From NCBI GenBank assembly GCA_030765535.1, contig JAVCCH010000117.1, positions 1 to 41,873 on the forward strand: a DNA stretch of 41,873 nt. The letters are read 5' to 3'. The notes beneath the pieces are model-generated. The model saw only the letters and a list, made by a program, of their open reading frames with translations, did not search any database and was not told where the DNA came from. A program made the position numbers and the translations under genes. Shown piece after piece: positions 7,119 through 16,107 of the stretch (positions within the stretch are counted from its first letter, which is position 1; each line of letters opens with the position of its first letter). This stretch comes from Candidatus Tenebribacter davisii. Its GTDB lineage: Bacteria; Cloacimonadota; Cloacimonadia; Cloacimonadales; TCS61.

Positions 7119-8735
7119 ATGAAAAAACTGATAATACCGGTTATTTTAGTTTTAATAATAATTGGTTGTTCGATACCAAATGATATTGGATTGCCTTCTT
7201 GGACAGTCCCAATTCGACTAGTTTTACTGCATGATACATTTGATGCTGAGGTTATTGCTGAAGAGGTTGGATCATTTCAGGCCAATGGAGACACACTCCA
7301 ATTCTATGAAATGATATCAGAATCGCAACTTCTTGGTGATATAGAAATTGAAGATACAGATGTGCATAGCGAGTATTTCGCATTAGCAGAAATAGCTCCA
7401 CCTGATATTGGACAATTCAATGGACAGCCTGTTAATGTTATCCCGGGATATCCAAATGTAACTATTCCCTTTGATATTACAAAAGAATTTGAGCCATTTG
7501 ATGAGTATGAGCAGATCAAATTTGTAAGTGGTAACTTAAATCTTACAATTACAAATAATACAGTATTCTGGTTGGGAAATGCTCCTGAAGGATTACCTTT
7601 GACAGTTCAAATCCTTGATGCCACTCAAGTAGTTGGAGAAGCTATATTTGAAAATGTAGCTCCTGAAGGTGGCACTGTTACTGGAGTAATTAGTCTGGCA
7701 GATAGTGATAGTTTGATAAGTAATGAAATAACAATTAAACTAATAGGTGAGGGTGATGTTACTAATAATAGTTCAGCATTACTTGATACTACAGCAACGG
7801 TACAATTAGATATCCAGATCACAGATATTCAGGCTGAATATATTATTAACGCTATGGTACCTTCACAATCAATTGATCTGATCGAAGGTTACCAGGATAT
7901 CGATCTTGTTCAACCTGAGATTGTTGATGAAGATAGTTTTATGTTCAATGGAAACAGTTCTATAATCTTCACTATAGAATCTCCAATTCCTATGGTTGCA
8001 TCATTTGAACTTATTGCTAAGCGTGATACAACTGAAGTTCCACTTACTCATCTTGAAGGAGATCCGATCAATTTAAATGTTGAACAGGGAATTACTCAAA
8101 TTGAATTTAGTTCTGATGAGTACAATATTAATAATATGCTGCAGCTCATCCCGGATGGATTTGATTATGCAATGGATCCTGTAATTGGTAATGGATCAAT
8201 CATACCAGAACTTTCATTTGATGATTCAATAACTGTTGATTTTGAAATAATCGCAGATTTACAGATTATGACTTATGAAGAAGATGGGATCTGGATCATT
8301 CCACTAGACAATGGAGAAATTGATATTGAAATACAAGATACTAAGGATTTTGAAGCTAAAATGTTTGATGCGTACAATACTGGTAAGATTGTTTTTAAGT
8401 ATTGGAATAACACTGGAATGGAGCTAGGTTTTGATATTCTCGTTTCTGACGACAGCACAAAGGTCTATACTGAAATATTCAACTTTGAAGAACCTGATTC
8501 GAATAATGTTCAGATGTTCAGAGTTCCTCTTTTTGAAGAAACGGTGGGAGATAGCTGCAAACAATTTGAACTTGATATATTACAGAATGAATTATTTTAT
8601 TTTATTAGTGATTCAGTATATACTCTTCCCAGGATTCACATGTTTAGTAATGGTGGACATGCATGGACTGGCGGTTTAGAAGTTCAGGCAGATATTGAAG
8701 TTGAAATTAACATCAGCAATGATCTGATTGATTAA
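7119..8735 (+). CDS. Outer-membrane lipoprotein of unknown function
   Basis: This 538-aa protein starts with a lipoprotein signal (MKKLIIPVILVLIIIGCSIP, lipobox IIGC, Cys17). The mature part is acidic and beta-rich, with repeated strand pairs (NLNLTITNNTVFW, TVQLDIQITDIQ, SITVDFEIIADLQI), and suggests several Ig-like or beta-sandwich modules. I recognise no enzyme motif or named family. The ATG lies behind gggaggataa. The barrel-like gene at 8754 starts 18 bases after its stop, so the two are probably one transcription unit whose lipoprotein and outer-membrane products may work together. Confidence 0.65.
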   Translation: MKKLIIPVILVLIIIGCSIPNDIGLPSWTVPIRLVLLHDTFDAEVIAEEVGSFQANGDTLQFYEMISESQLLGDIEIEDTDVHSEYFALAEIAPPDIGQFNGQPVNVIPGYPNVTIPFDITKEFEPFDEYEQIKFVSGNLNLTITNNTVFWLGNAPEGLPLTVQILDATQVVGEAIFENVAPEGGTVTGVISLADSDSLISNEITIKLIGEGDVTNNSSALLDTTATVQLDIQITDIQAEYIINAMVPSQSIDLIEGYQDIDLVQPEIVDEDSFMFNGNSSIIFTIESPIPMVASFELIAKRDTTEVPLTHLEGDPINLNVEQGITQIEFSSDEYNINNMLQLIPDGFDYAMDPVIGNGSIIPELSFDDSITVDFEIIADLQIMTYEEDGIWIIPLDNGEIDIEIQDTKDFEAKMFDAYNTGKIVFKYWNNTGMELGFDILVSDDSTKVYTEIFNFEEPDSNNVQMFRVPLFEETVGDSCKQFELDILQNELFYFISDSVYTLPRIHMFSNGGHAWTGGLEVQADIEVEINISNDLID

Positions 8736-8753
8736 GAGTAGGGAGAACTAATA

Positions 8754-9980
8754 ATGAAAAAAATAATAATAACAATATTCATATTTACATTGAGTTTAGC
8801 TTTATTCGGGAATTTTGATTTCTTCCCGGAAAATCCGGCTAATAATGCTAACAGAAATTATTCTCAGATCCATCTCCCATATTTAAGTAATCAATTGAAT
8901 ATAAACAACTCAATACTCAGACTTGATGATTTGCGGATGTTTCAAATTGATCGTCAGCTTACAGAAAACGAGAAAAGTATTATTACAGCTGATGATTTTC
9001 ATTTAGATTTTAATACTTCAACATGTTTACTTAATTTTGGTCATAAAAACTGGAATTTTGCTTTTGATTTGAAAACTTATGGTAATGTAGAGATCTTGGA
9101 TAAAATGTATTCCAACCTGGTTATTTATGGAAATGATACGAATATCCCATATGAAAGTAATACAGGTGAAGGAAGTAGAGTTTTTTCTTTTTGGAGAGCT
9201 ACTTTTAACTATGCATATCCTCATGGTGTGAGTTTTGGCATGATCCCCGGATTGTTCCCAGAAGAAGAAAGCAATGCTTTTGTGGAATACTTAAGGGATA
9301 TGACTCTTTATGTGGGAGCAAACATCAATTTAGACTACTCGATGATGTATGCTTCAATTGACGATAGTTCTCAGAAATTCGGTTCTATGAAGGATAGTCT
9401 TTACTATCATTATAGAGCATATTTCAAATATACTGATGAAGCTTCTGTTGGTAGATTAACTCCCTCCTTTGGATTAGGTGTGAAAGTAAAGTTCTTCAAT
9501 GGTAATATACACGCACAAATTGATGACCTGTTTATGCAGTTAAACTATAAGAATCTTGGCGGCGGCTGGTATGATAAATATTATAGAAATGATCTATTAT
9601 ATTTTGATGTAGACTATGAAGCAATAGAAGAAACATTTATAGAAGATGATACTACTAGAGTAAAAAACCGTTATGTGAAATTTAATCCTTCTGTAAGTGT
9701 GGGAATGGACTACACTTTCTTTGACGAATTGCAGGTAATGGGAAAATATATAAATAATCAGCACTCATATAAAAATGGATTTTCTTTCGGTGCAGGATAT
9801 CAGTGGAAATGCCTGCCATTTCAAGCTGTAATGGGTTATGATGATAATGTATTCTATGAGTTTAAAACAGGATTGATCTTTGATAGATTTGAATGGAAAT
9901 TTGGAACCACATTCTACCATGGATTTTTCCGTTATGGCAAAGGAATTGGTCTGGATACATCAATGATGATCAAATTCTAA
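8754..9980 (+). CDS. Outer-membrane beta-barrel protein (DUF5723-like)
   Basis: This 408-aa protein has a signal peptide (MKKIIITIFIFTLSLALFG). It then consists of alternating-polarity strands with many aromatic girdle residues (NWNFAFDLKTYG, HYRAYFKYTDEAS, FEWKFGTTFYHGFF) and ends in Phe (MMIKF), the usual C-terminal signature of proteins inserted by BamA. The style matches FCB-group barrel proteins annotated as DUF5723 or PorV-like; the exact family is uncertain. It forms a likely operon with the lipoprotein gene upstream and is closed by a strong bidirectional terminator. A pore, structural or assembly role cannot be separated from sequence. Confidence 0.65.
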   Translation: MKKIIITIFIFTLSLALFGNFDFFPENPANNANRNYSQIHLPYLSNQLNINNSILRLDDLRMFQIDRQLTENEKSIITADDFHLDFNTSTCLLNFGHKNWNFAFDLKTYGNVEILDKMYSNLVIYGNDTNIPYESNTGEGSRVFSFWRATFNYAYPHGVSFGMIPGLFPEEESNAFVEYLRDMTLYVGANINLDYSMMYASIDDSSQKFGSMKDSLYYHYRAYFKYTDEASVGRLTPSFGLGVKVKFFNGNIHAQIDDLFMQLNYKNLGGGWYDKYYRNDLLYFDVDYEAIEETFIEDDTTRVKNRYVKFNPSVSVGMDYTFFDELQVMGKYINNQHSYKNGFSFGAGYQWKCLPFQAVMGYDDNVFYEFKTGLIFDRFEWKFGTTFYHGFFRYGKGIGLDTSMMIKF

Positions 9981-10001
9981 ACAAATTAATATTTAAAAGA
10001 G

Positions 10002-10032
10002 AACAGCCTGTAATTTTACAGGCTGTTTTTTA
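10002..10032. terminator. Bidirectional rho-independent terminator
   Basis: A perfect 12-bp stem, aacagcctgtaa (10002-10013) and ttacaggctgtt (10016-10027), is flanked by A-rich sequence on the left and a T run on the right. It lies between the convergent barrel gene (ends 9980) and the last gene of the fatty-acid operon (ends 10033) and should stop transcription from both sides. Confidence 0.9.
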
Positions 10033-12024
10033 TTAGAGGAGTCCCCATCTTTTTCTTAAAAACAGTTCAATACAAAATGCCAGTAAAAAGATTAATATAA
10101 CATACCATTTTTTATAAATAGGTATTTCATTACGAATTTTAATTGTTCTATTTTCTGCTTTGATAATTTCTAGCTCTTCAGCACTATCAATTAGTTTCCC
10201 ATTAGATTTGTTCGAGATATAAGATAATAATGTAAGATTGATCCCGGTATCTTTACTTTCGGGTGAGTCTTCAGATACAATAAATTGACCATCAGTTTGT
10301 GATTTGGAAATTCTATCTGAAATATGAAATTTATACTTTTCAGCGGGTAGATCAGATATTTTTAAAGTATATATATCATTTTCATTCAACATAAATCCCT
10401 GATAGACAATTTGATCTTTTGAATTTGTCACAGTTATTTCAGCATTTAACTCAGATACAGGAGATAGAGTTTCATCATAGGCAAACAGATCTATTTTGAT
10501 ATCTTCACCATAATAGAAAGAATACTTATCAAGTGTTGCATAGAGACGTTCAGATCTTGTTTGTGCTAACCAAGAAAAAATATTATGGATAAAATCATTG
10601 TAGCTGTCTGAAGAGCTCCAGAGCTGCCATTTCCAATGATCTAAGAAAGCAAACTCCAGGATCTTACCTTTCCCAAACTTATTATATAAAATAGCCGGGC
10701 TTTTTTCATCATTATTAAATTGTGCTAAGATATTTGCTTCTACTTTTGGATTGATATAATAATATGAAACTGGTGGGATATTCTTTATATCTTTTTTACT
10801 AATTGAGGAAAAAGTATAAAAACGATCACTATATTGAGTTAACTCAAATGTTGCTTTAAATGTTTTATTGATACCGGAATTTACAGCAGGTAATATATTC
10901 TCCAATTTTTCAAGGGGTTTACCAATAATAAATAATCCTCCGCCCTTGTTCACGAACTTATTAATTATTTTTACATCATCACTGGACAAATTTAAATTCC
11001 CGGTATTAATTAAAGTGAGGACATTAACTTCACTCATCTCAGTATTAAAAGAGACTTCCTTTTGAGCTTCGAACAAACCATTATTTTTCAAAAGGAACTT
11101 GCTTTGCCAATGTTGATCAGAATTTACAGCATTCTTAATAAATTTTACATCCCAATTCAAGCGATCTGAGATCAATAATGCCTTTAACCTATTCTGCTCT
11201 ACCATGATTGCACTATTTGCCAGATTGTTATCACTATTTATTTCGATAGAATCTGAATTGACTCGTACCTCGATAGGGTTAAGTCCGATAGAAGAAAAAG
11301 ATACATCAAAATTAAGTTTGAATATCTCGTTTTTCTTGAAACTAAGTTCTTTTTTCATTATCAGCTTTTCATTAGAATGTAGTTCGACTTTAGCATTACC
11401 GTTATAATTTATTGCACCTACACTAACTTCAATAGGGGTTATCTCTTCTTTATAAACACTCTTGTTATGTTTTAACTCTAATATTTTAAGGTCAATATCA
11501 GCTGCGTTAAAGTGGGGATTGATCGTGTAGATCGGAATATTTTGATTTTCAATTATATCTAAGTTCTCATCATTGAACCAACCATCAGAGATAAGAAAGA
11601 TATTTCTAATATTTTCGGGATTTGTCTTCCTGAAAAGCTGAAGAAATGTTTTACTTATATCAGTAGCTTTTGTATCACCCTCTAAGCCGTTCGCAAAATT
11701 ATAATTAATAATATTATAATTTTTTGATCCTATAACTTTCTCAATATCATTTTTCAGGTCTTGAAATACTTCTAACTTGGATGATCCATTTCCTATCTGC
11801 TGCATGCTTTCCGATACATCATTTAAAAAAACTATAGATGGTTGCTGAGATTTATTTTGATAGAAAAATAGAACCGGATTTAATAGTAAAAGTAATAGAA
11901 TGATAAATGCAATTGAGCGCAAAGAGATCAATAATATTTTTCGCCAGCCATTAATTGCCGGTATTGTCTTGTAGTAAAATAATAGAATTAATATAATTGA
12001 AACTGTGATAAAAAAGAATATCAT
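10033..12024 (-). CDS. Membrane-anchored VWA-domain protein (BatA-like)
   Basis: I place the start at the ATG at 12024; a GTG at 12030 and a TTG at 12033 are in-frame alternatives overlapping the radical SAM gene. Two membrane helices come first, the second being FIILLLLLLNPVLFFY. A von Willebrand factor A-like domain follows, with a MIDAS-type DVSES motif and later FLISDGWF. Ig-like strands come next, then a Rossmann-type segment with NKGGGLFIIG that resembles amidotransferase-like folds, and finally a C-terminal helix (WYVILIFLLAFCIELFL). This is the layout of FCB-group VWA membrane proteins akin to BatA or CHU_1480-type proteins. The role is unknown, probably metal-dependent protein interaction facing the periplasm. 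It is the last gene before the bidirectional terminator. Confidence 0.65.
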   Translation of the reverse strand: MIFFFITVSIILILLFYYKTIPAINGWRKILLISLRSIAFIILLLLLLNPVLFFYQNKSQQPSIVFLNDVSESMQQIGNGSSKLEVFQDLKNDIEKVIGSKNYNIINYNFANGLEGDTKATDISKTFLQLFRKTNPENIRNIFLISDGWFNDENLDIIENQNIPIYTINPHFNAADIDLKILELKHNKSVYKEEITPIEVSVGAINYNGNAKVELHSNEKLIMKKELSFKKNEIFKLNFDVSFSSIGLNPIEVRVNSDSIEINSDNNLANSAIMVEQNRLKALLISDRLNWDVKFIKNAVNSDQHWQSKFLLKNNGLFEAQKEVSFNTEMSEVNVLTLINTGNLNLSSDDVKIINKFVNKGGGLFIIGKPLEKLENILPAVNSGINKTFKATFELTQYSDRFYTFSSISKKDIKNIPPVSYYYINPKVEANILAQFNNDEKSPAILYNKFGKGKILEFAFLDHWKWQLWSSSDSYNDFIHNIFSWLAQTRSERLYATLDKYSFYYGEDIKIDLFAYDETLSPVSELNAEITVTNSKDQIVYQGFMLNENDIYTLKISDLPAEKYKFHISDRISKSQTDGQFIVSEDSPESKDTGINLTLLSYISNKSNGKLIDSAEELEIIKAENRTIKIRNEIPIYKKWYVILIFLLAFCIELFLRKRWGLL

Positions 12025-12026
12025 GA

Positions 12027-13010
12027 TCACCAATAACCGTCAGGTTTTGCCTTGCTGAACTTAAACTGATCTTTCAGTAATTTATTATTGATCTTCACCG
12101 GTAACGAGTCAATTTTATTGTCCAGTTTAAGATCTTTTAACATTTTGGAATTAAATCCTTTAAAAAGTGAAATGTCATACCTGGAAATTTCCAGTGTTTT
12201 ATCTTCAAAACTATTCAGTATTTTATTCCTCAACATTTCAGCTCTTACTAATTCCCCAAATGATTGATGGTATGGCCCGGCAATTATATTCTCTTTATCA
12301 ATATCAGAATGTAGCCCGACCTTGATTATAATAATATCTTTTTCTCTAAATTTCATTATCATTTCAGCTGAGATCTTGATTGATTCGATTAATGAGAGAG
12401 GAGAATAATTTCCTGCTTGATACCATCCTTCAAGCTTTGTATTTTTTAAAACGATGGTTGGATAGATCCTCACAAATTCAGGTTCAAGTGCGATCGTTGT
12501 TTCAATTGTTGTTTTAAGAGAACTAGTGTTAAATCCAGGAAGTCCGGGCATTAACTGTATACCCAGTCTAATGTTATTCTCTTTAATAAGATTACAGGAA
12601 TTTATAGCAGTTTGAGAGGTATAACCACGTTTAGTAGCATTAAGTACTGAAGTATCAAAACTCTGAATTCCCAGTTCAATGGTTCGAACATTATTATCCT
12701 TACAAAAATCGATGATATTTTGATCTATTGAATCCGGTCTGGTAGAGATTCTGATCCCGTCAAATGCATTTTTATGTACATTTACAGCATCAAAATATGT
12801 TTGTTGCAGTTCCTTTTTAAGTTTTGTAAATGTACCGCCAAAAAAAGCGATCTCTTTTTCATCATTTTTATTATATTCACAAAATGCTCTTATACTTTCT
12901 GAGATGGAATTAATTTCAGGTGGTTTACTTTTTGTTATTGCTACCTGATCGCAGTAAACGCAATTAAACGGACAACCGAGATGAGGAATAAAAATTGGAA
13001 ATATTTTCAT
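12027..13010 (-). CDS. Elp3-like radical SAM protein
   Basis: This 327-aa protein carries the radical SAM iron-sulfur motif CPFNCVYC (residues 13-20), then AFFGGTFT as the SAM-binding glycine-rich strand, RISTRPDSID and ELGIQSFD, all typical of the Elp3/COG1243 branch. The acetyltransferase domain of true Elp3 is absent. Short Elp3-like proteins of this kind are often found next to rnc in other bacteria, as here (14 bases downstream of rnc). The substrate is unknown; tRNA wobble modification is the family precedent, but without the acetyltransferase part that cannot be assumed. Confidence 0.75.
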   Translation of the reverse strand: MKIFPIFIPHLGCPFNCVYCDQVAITKSKPPEINSISESIRAFCEYNKNDEKEIAFFGGTFTKLKKELQQTYFDAVNVHKNAFDGIRISTRPDSIDQNIIDFCKDNNVRTIELGIQSFDTSVLNATKRGYTSQTAINSCNLIKENNIRLGIQLMPGLPGFNTSSLKTTIETTIALEPEFVRIYPTIVLKNTKLEGWYQAGNYSPLSLIESIKISAEMIMKFREKDIIIIKVGLHSDIDKENIIAGPYHQSFGELVRAEMLRNKILNSFEDKTLEISRYDISLFKGFNSKMLKDLKLDNKIDSLPVKINNKLLKDQFKFSKAKPDGYW

Positions 13011-13024
13011 TTTTGTTCTGACTG

Positions 13025-13792
13025 TTAAAATCCCAGTTTTTTGCAGGCATGTTTTGCCGCATCCTGCTGTGCTGCTTTTTTATTTGGACCTTTCCCTAAA
13101 CCGTAAGCTTCGCCTTTTATACTTACTTGGATTGTAAATATTTTTTCATGCTCAGGTCCTTCAGCTTTTAAGATCTGATAATCCGGTGTAGCATGAAATT
13201 CAGCTTGAGTAAACTCCTGAAGTTTACTTTTATGATCAGTCAGGTCTCCCTTTTTCAACTGCAAAGAATAATCCTTCAAAATGAATTGTTTGATAAATTT
13301 GCGGGTTTTCTCAAGATCACCATCAAGATAAATTGCACAGATCAATGATTCCATCGTATTTGATAAAACCGAGTTTAAGCCGCCTTTACCCGCCGAATCA
13401 CTATTAAAGATCACGTAATTTTTTAGCTTTATTTTGTTCGATACAAGAGCAAGCATCTTCCTGGATACAATCTTAGATTTTAACTTGGATAGTTCACCTT
13501 CGTTATAATCAGGATATTCTAAAAACAGCTCTTCTGAAGTGATCAAACCTAAAACCGAATCACCCAAAAATTCCATTCTCTCAAAATGAGATCCTTTTGT
13601 ACTCAAAGGTTCTTGCGAAGTATGTGTAAGAGCAGCAATCAGCATAGATTGGTCGTTAAAATTATAATTGATGATCTTCTGGAATTTTTTAATATTAAAT
13701 TGTTCGGATTTTTTATTTGATACTTGTGAAATGAGAGATTTGATAATATTTTTCAAAATAAAAAATAAAGTGTCCAGCCTAAGCCGGATCAC
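13025..13792 (-). CDS. rnc: Ribonuclease III
   Basis: This double-strand-specific endoribonuclease processes rRNA precursors and structured mRNAs. The 255 residues comprise a basic N-terminal extension (~30), the RNase III domain with signature ERMEFLGDSVLG (residues 71-82), and a C-terminal double-stranded RNA-binding domain (~185-255, ending KKAAQQDAAKHACKKLGF). The second catalytic motif reads NTMES: E148 is kept, but the aspartate usually three residues earlier is N145. The start is a GTG at 13792, four bases after fabF, with no strong Shine-Dalgarno, suggesting translational coupling. The rnc position after fabF and acpP is widely conserved in bacteria. Confidence 0.92.
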   Translation of the reverse strand: MIRLRLDTLFFILKNIIKSLISQVSNKKSEQFNIKKFQKIINYNFNDQSMLIAALTHTSQEPLSTKGSHFERMEFLGDSVLGLITSEELFLEYPDYNEGELSKLKSKIVSRKMLALVSNKIKLKNYVIFNSDSAGKGGLNSVLSNTMESLICAIYLDGDLEKTRKFIKQFILKDYSLQLKKGDLTDHKSKLQEFTQAEFHATPDYQILKAEGPEHEKIFTIQVSIKGEAYGLGKGPNKKAAQQDAAKHACKKLGF

Positions 13793-13795
13793 TTT

Positions 13796-15043
13796 TTAGT
13801 TCACAAATCTTTTAAAAATGACTACACCATTATGACCACCGAAACCAAGAGAATTATTTAAAGCATATTTTACGTCCATTTCAATAGCCTTATTTGGAAT
13901 ATAATCCAGATCGCAAGCTGGATCAGGATACTCATAGTTTATAGTTGGATGCAGCTTTCCGGATGTTATGGATTTGCAGCATACAATAGCTTCAATACCG
14001 GCAGCAGCACCAAGTGTGTGACCTGTCATAGATTTTGTAGAACTTATCTTAACTTTATACGCATAATTACCAAAAACTGATTTTATCGCGGCAGTTTCAG
14101 TTGGATCATTCAGTGGAGTTGATGTTCCATGCGCATTAATGTAATCAATATCTTCTGGATTTATGCCAGCGTCTTTAATTGCATTTTGTATGGCAAGTGC
14201 TCCTCCTTCACCATTTTTTGAAGGTGCTGTAATATGATATGCATCACTTGATGCACCATAACCGATTAGCTCGGCATATATTCTGGCACCGCGTTTGAGA
14301 GCATGTTCCAACTCTTCAAGAATTATCACACCGCCACCTTCAGCCATTATAAATCCATCCCGTTCTTTATCAAATGGTCGACTGGCTTTCTGAGGTTCAT
14401 CATTGCGGGTGGAAAGTGCTCTCATGGAACAGAATCCAGCAACAGCTAAAGGGGTCACGGATCCTTCCGAGCCGCCTGCGATCATAATATCTGCATCTCC
14501 GTATTGAATTGATCGGAATGCAGTTCCGATAGCATGATTTGCCGAAGCGCAGGCAGAAGAAATATTAAAATTAACAGCTCTTAGTTGATATTTTATTGCA
14601 ATTTCGGCAGATGCGATATTAGAGATCATTTTAGGGATGAAGAAAGGGCTTATTCTTTTTGGACCTTTCAGAGCCATTTTATATGCTTCAGTTTCAAATG
14701 TGAGCATACCGCCAATACCTGAAGATACAATTACTCCAGCTCGATCATGATCAAAATCAGCTTGTAACAGACCTGAGTCTTCCATTGCTTCTTTTGAAGC
14801 GATTAGAGCGTATTGTGTATAGGTATCGAGTTTTTTTAATCTCTTTTTTTCAAAGTGTTCTAAAGGATCGTAATTTTTAATTTCACCTGCAATTTTACTG
14901 GCATAATCATCAGTTATTTCAAATTTTTTTATATGATCAATACCGGATTTTCCAGCGAGTAGATTCTTCCATGTTTCTTCAACATTATGACCGACTGCAT
15001 TTATTGTACCCATTCCGGTAACGACGATTCTTCGTTTATTCAT
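13796..15043 (-). CDS. fabF: 3-oxoacyl-[acyl-carrier-protein] synthase II
   Basis: Elongating condensing enzyme of type II fatty-acid synthesis; it joins malonyl-ACP to acyl-ACP with loss of CO2. At 415 aa it has the family length. The Cys-His-His triad is visible: ISSACASANH (C165), NAHGTSTPLND and MTGHTLGAAAG. The C-terminal NNSLGFGGHNGVVIF is also characteristic. The ATG follows GAGG, 65 bases after acpP. Its place in the plsX-fabH-fabD-fabG-acpP-fabF-rnc cluster supports the assignment over FabB. Confidence 0.95.
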   Translation of the reverse strand: MNKRRIVVTGMGTINAVGHNVEETWKNLLAGKSGIDHIKKFEITDDYASKIAGEIKNYDPLEHFEKKRLKKLDTYTQYALIASKEAMEDSGLLQADFDHDRAGVIVSSGIGGMLTFETEAYKMALKGPKRISPFFIPKMISNIASAEIAIKYQLRAVNFNISSACASANHAIGTAFRSIQYGDADIMIAGGSEGSVTPLAVAGFCSMRALSTRNDEPQKASRPFDKERDGFIMAEGGGVIILEELEHALKRGARIYAELIGYGASSDAYHITAPSKNGEGGALAIQNAIKDAGINPEDIDYINAHGTSTPLNDPTETAAIKSVFGNYAYKVKISSTKSMTGHTLGAAAGIEAIVCCKSITSGKLHPTINYEYPDPACDLDYIPNKAIEMDVKYALNNSLGFGGHNGVVIFKRFVN

Positions 15044-15108
15044 ACAAACCTCAGTTCAAATATTAGTATGGTGGAGCTATAACATTATAACTCCACCAAG
15101 AATATTTA

Positions 15109-15342
15109 TTAACTTAATTGTTTTTCAAGATATTCGATTGCTTTTCCAACAGTAGTAAGTTTTTCTGCTTCTTCATCAGCAATATCGATATCAAATTCTT
15201 CTTCAAATTTCATGATAAGCTCAACTGTATCAAGAGAATCTGCTCCAAGATCTTCAATAAAACTAGCTTCAATAGTTACTTCGCCAGCTTCTACACCAAG
15301 TTCTTCAATTATGATCTCAGTTACTTTTGCTTTAATGTCCAT
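15109..15342 (-). CDS. acpP: Acyl carrier protein
   Basis: A 77-aa acidic four-helix carrier protein with the phosphopantetheine attachment site GADSLD (Ser36) and the recognition helix [21 protein letters not shown]. It carries growing acyl chains between the enzymes of this same operon. A near-ideal Shine-Dalgarno (aaggaggag) precedes the ATG, which fits the high expression usual for ACP. It lies 21 bases downstream of fabG and 65 bases upstream of fabF. Confidence 0.97.
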   Translation of the reverse strand: MDIKAKVTEIIIEELGVEAGEVTIEASFIEDLGADSLDTVELIMKFEEEFDIDIADEEAEKLTTVGKAIEYLEKQLS

Positions 15343-15363
15343 TATCTCCTCCTTAATTTTTTG

Positions 15364-16107
15364 CTACATTATCAAGCCGCCATCCACCTGGATGGTTTGG
15401 CCAGTTATATAACCAGCTTCTTCCGAAACTAGAAATAAACATAAATCAGCAACATCTTTCGCTGTTCCCATTCGAGCTAATGGGATAGCTGCTGCATAAT
15501 TGTCAATAATTTCCTGCGGTAATTTGTCAGTCATTTCTGTTTGAATGAAACCGGGAGCAATTGCATTTACCCGGATATTCCTGGATGCAAATTCTTTTGC
15601 AGATGATTTAGTTAGAGCAATGATTCCGCCCTTGGAGGCAGCATAATTTGCTTGTCCGGCATTACCCATCAAACCAATTACAGAGGCAATATTGAGAATT
15701 GCACCGGATCTCTTTTTCATCATATATCTGCAAACCTTCTGAGTACAAATAAATGTACCTTTGAGATTTACATTTATTACTGCATCCCAGTCAGACTCCT
15801 TCATTTTCATCAGTAATCCGTCTTTAGTTATACCAGCGTTGTTTATCAGAATATCAATTTTACCTAATTTTTCATTGATTTCTTTGAATACGGATGCTAT
15901 TCCTTCTGTATTTGTTACATCAGCAGCTAAGCCAATTGCTTTATTTCCTTTATCATCAATTTGTTGGACTGCGAGATCTACGGCTTCCTGATCAAGATCA
16001 ATGATCACTGAAGTTGCTCCATTTTCAGCTAAAACATCAGCTATGGTAAAGCCAATTCCTCGAGCTGCTCCAGTAATTATAGCAACTTTCTCTTCTAAAC
16101 GTTTCAT
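15364..16107 (-). CDS. fabG: 3-oxoacyl-[acyl-carrier-protein] reductase
   Basis: NADPH-dependent short-chain dehydrogenase that reduces 3-oxoacyl-ACP. The 247-aa length is standard. Visible motifs are the cofactor loop TGAARGIG, NNAG, the catalytic Ser in NIASVIG, and YAASK for the catalytic Tyr and Lys; it ends in the typical QTIQVDGGLIM. The start overlaps the fabD stop by ATGA, with GGAG just upstream, indicating coupled translation. Confidence 0.96.
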   Translation of the reverse strand: MKRLEEKVAIITGAARGIGFTIADVLAENGATSVIIDLDQEAVDLAVQQIDDKGNKAIGLAADVTNTEGIASVFKEINEKLGKIDILINNAGITKDGLLMKMKESDWDAVINVNLKGTFICTQKVCRYMMKKRSGAILNIASVIGLMGNAGQANYAASKGGIIALTKSSAKEFASRNIRVNAIAPGFIQTEMTDKLPQEIIDNYAAAIPLARMGTAKDVADLCLFLVSEEAGYITGQTIQVDGGLIM

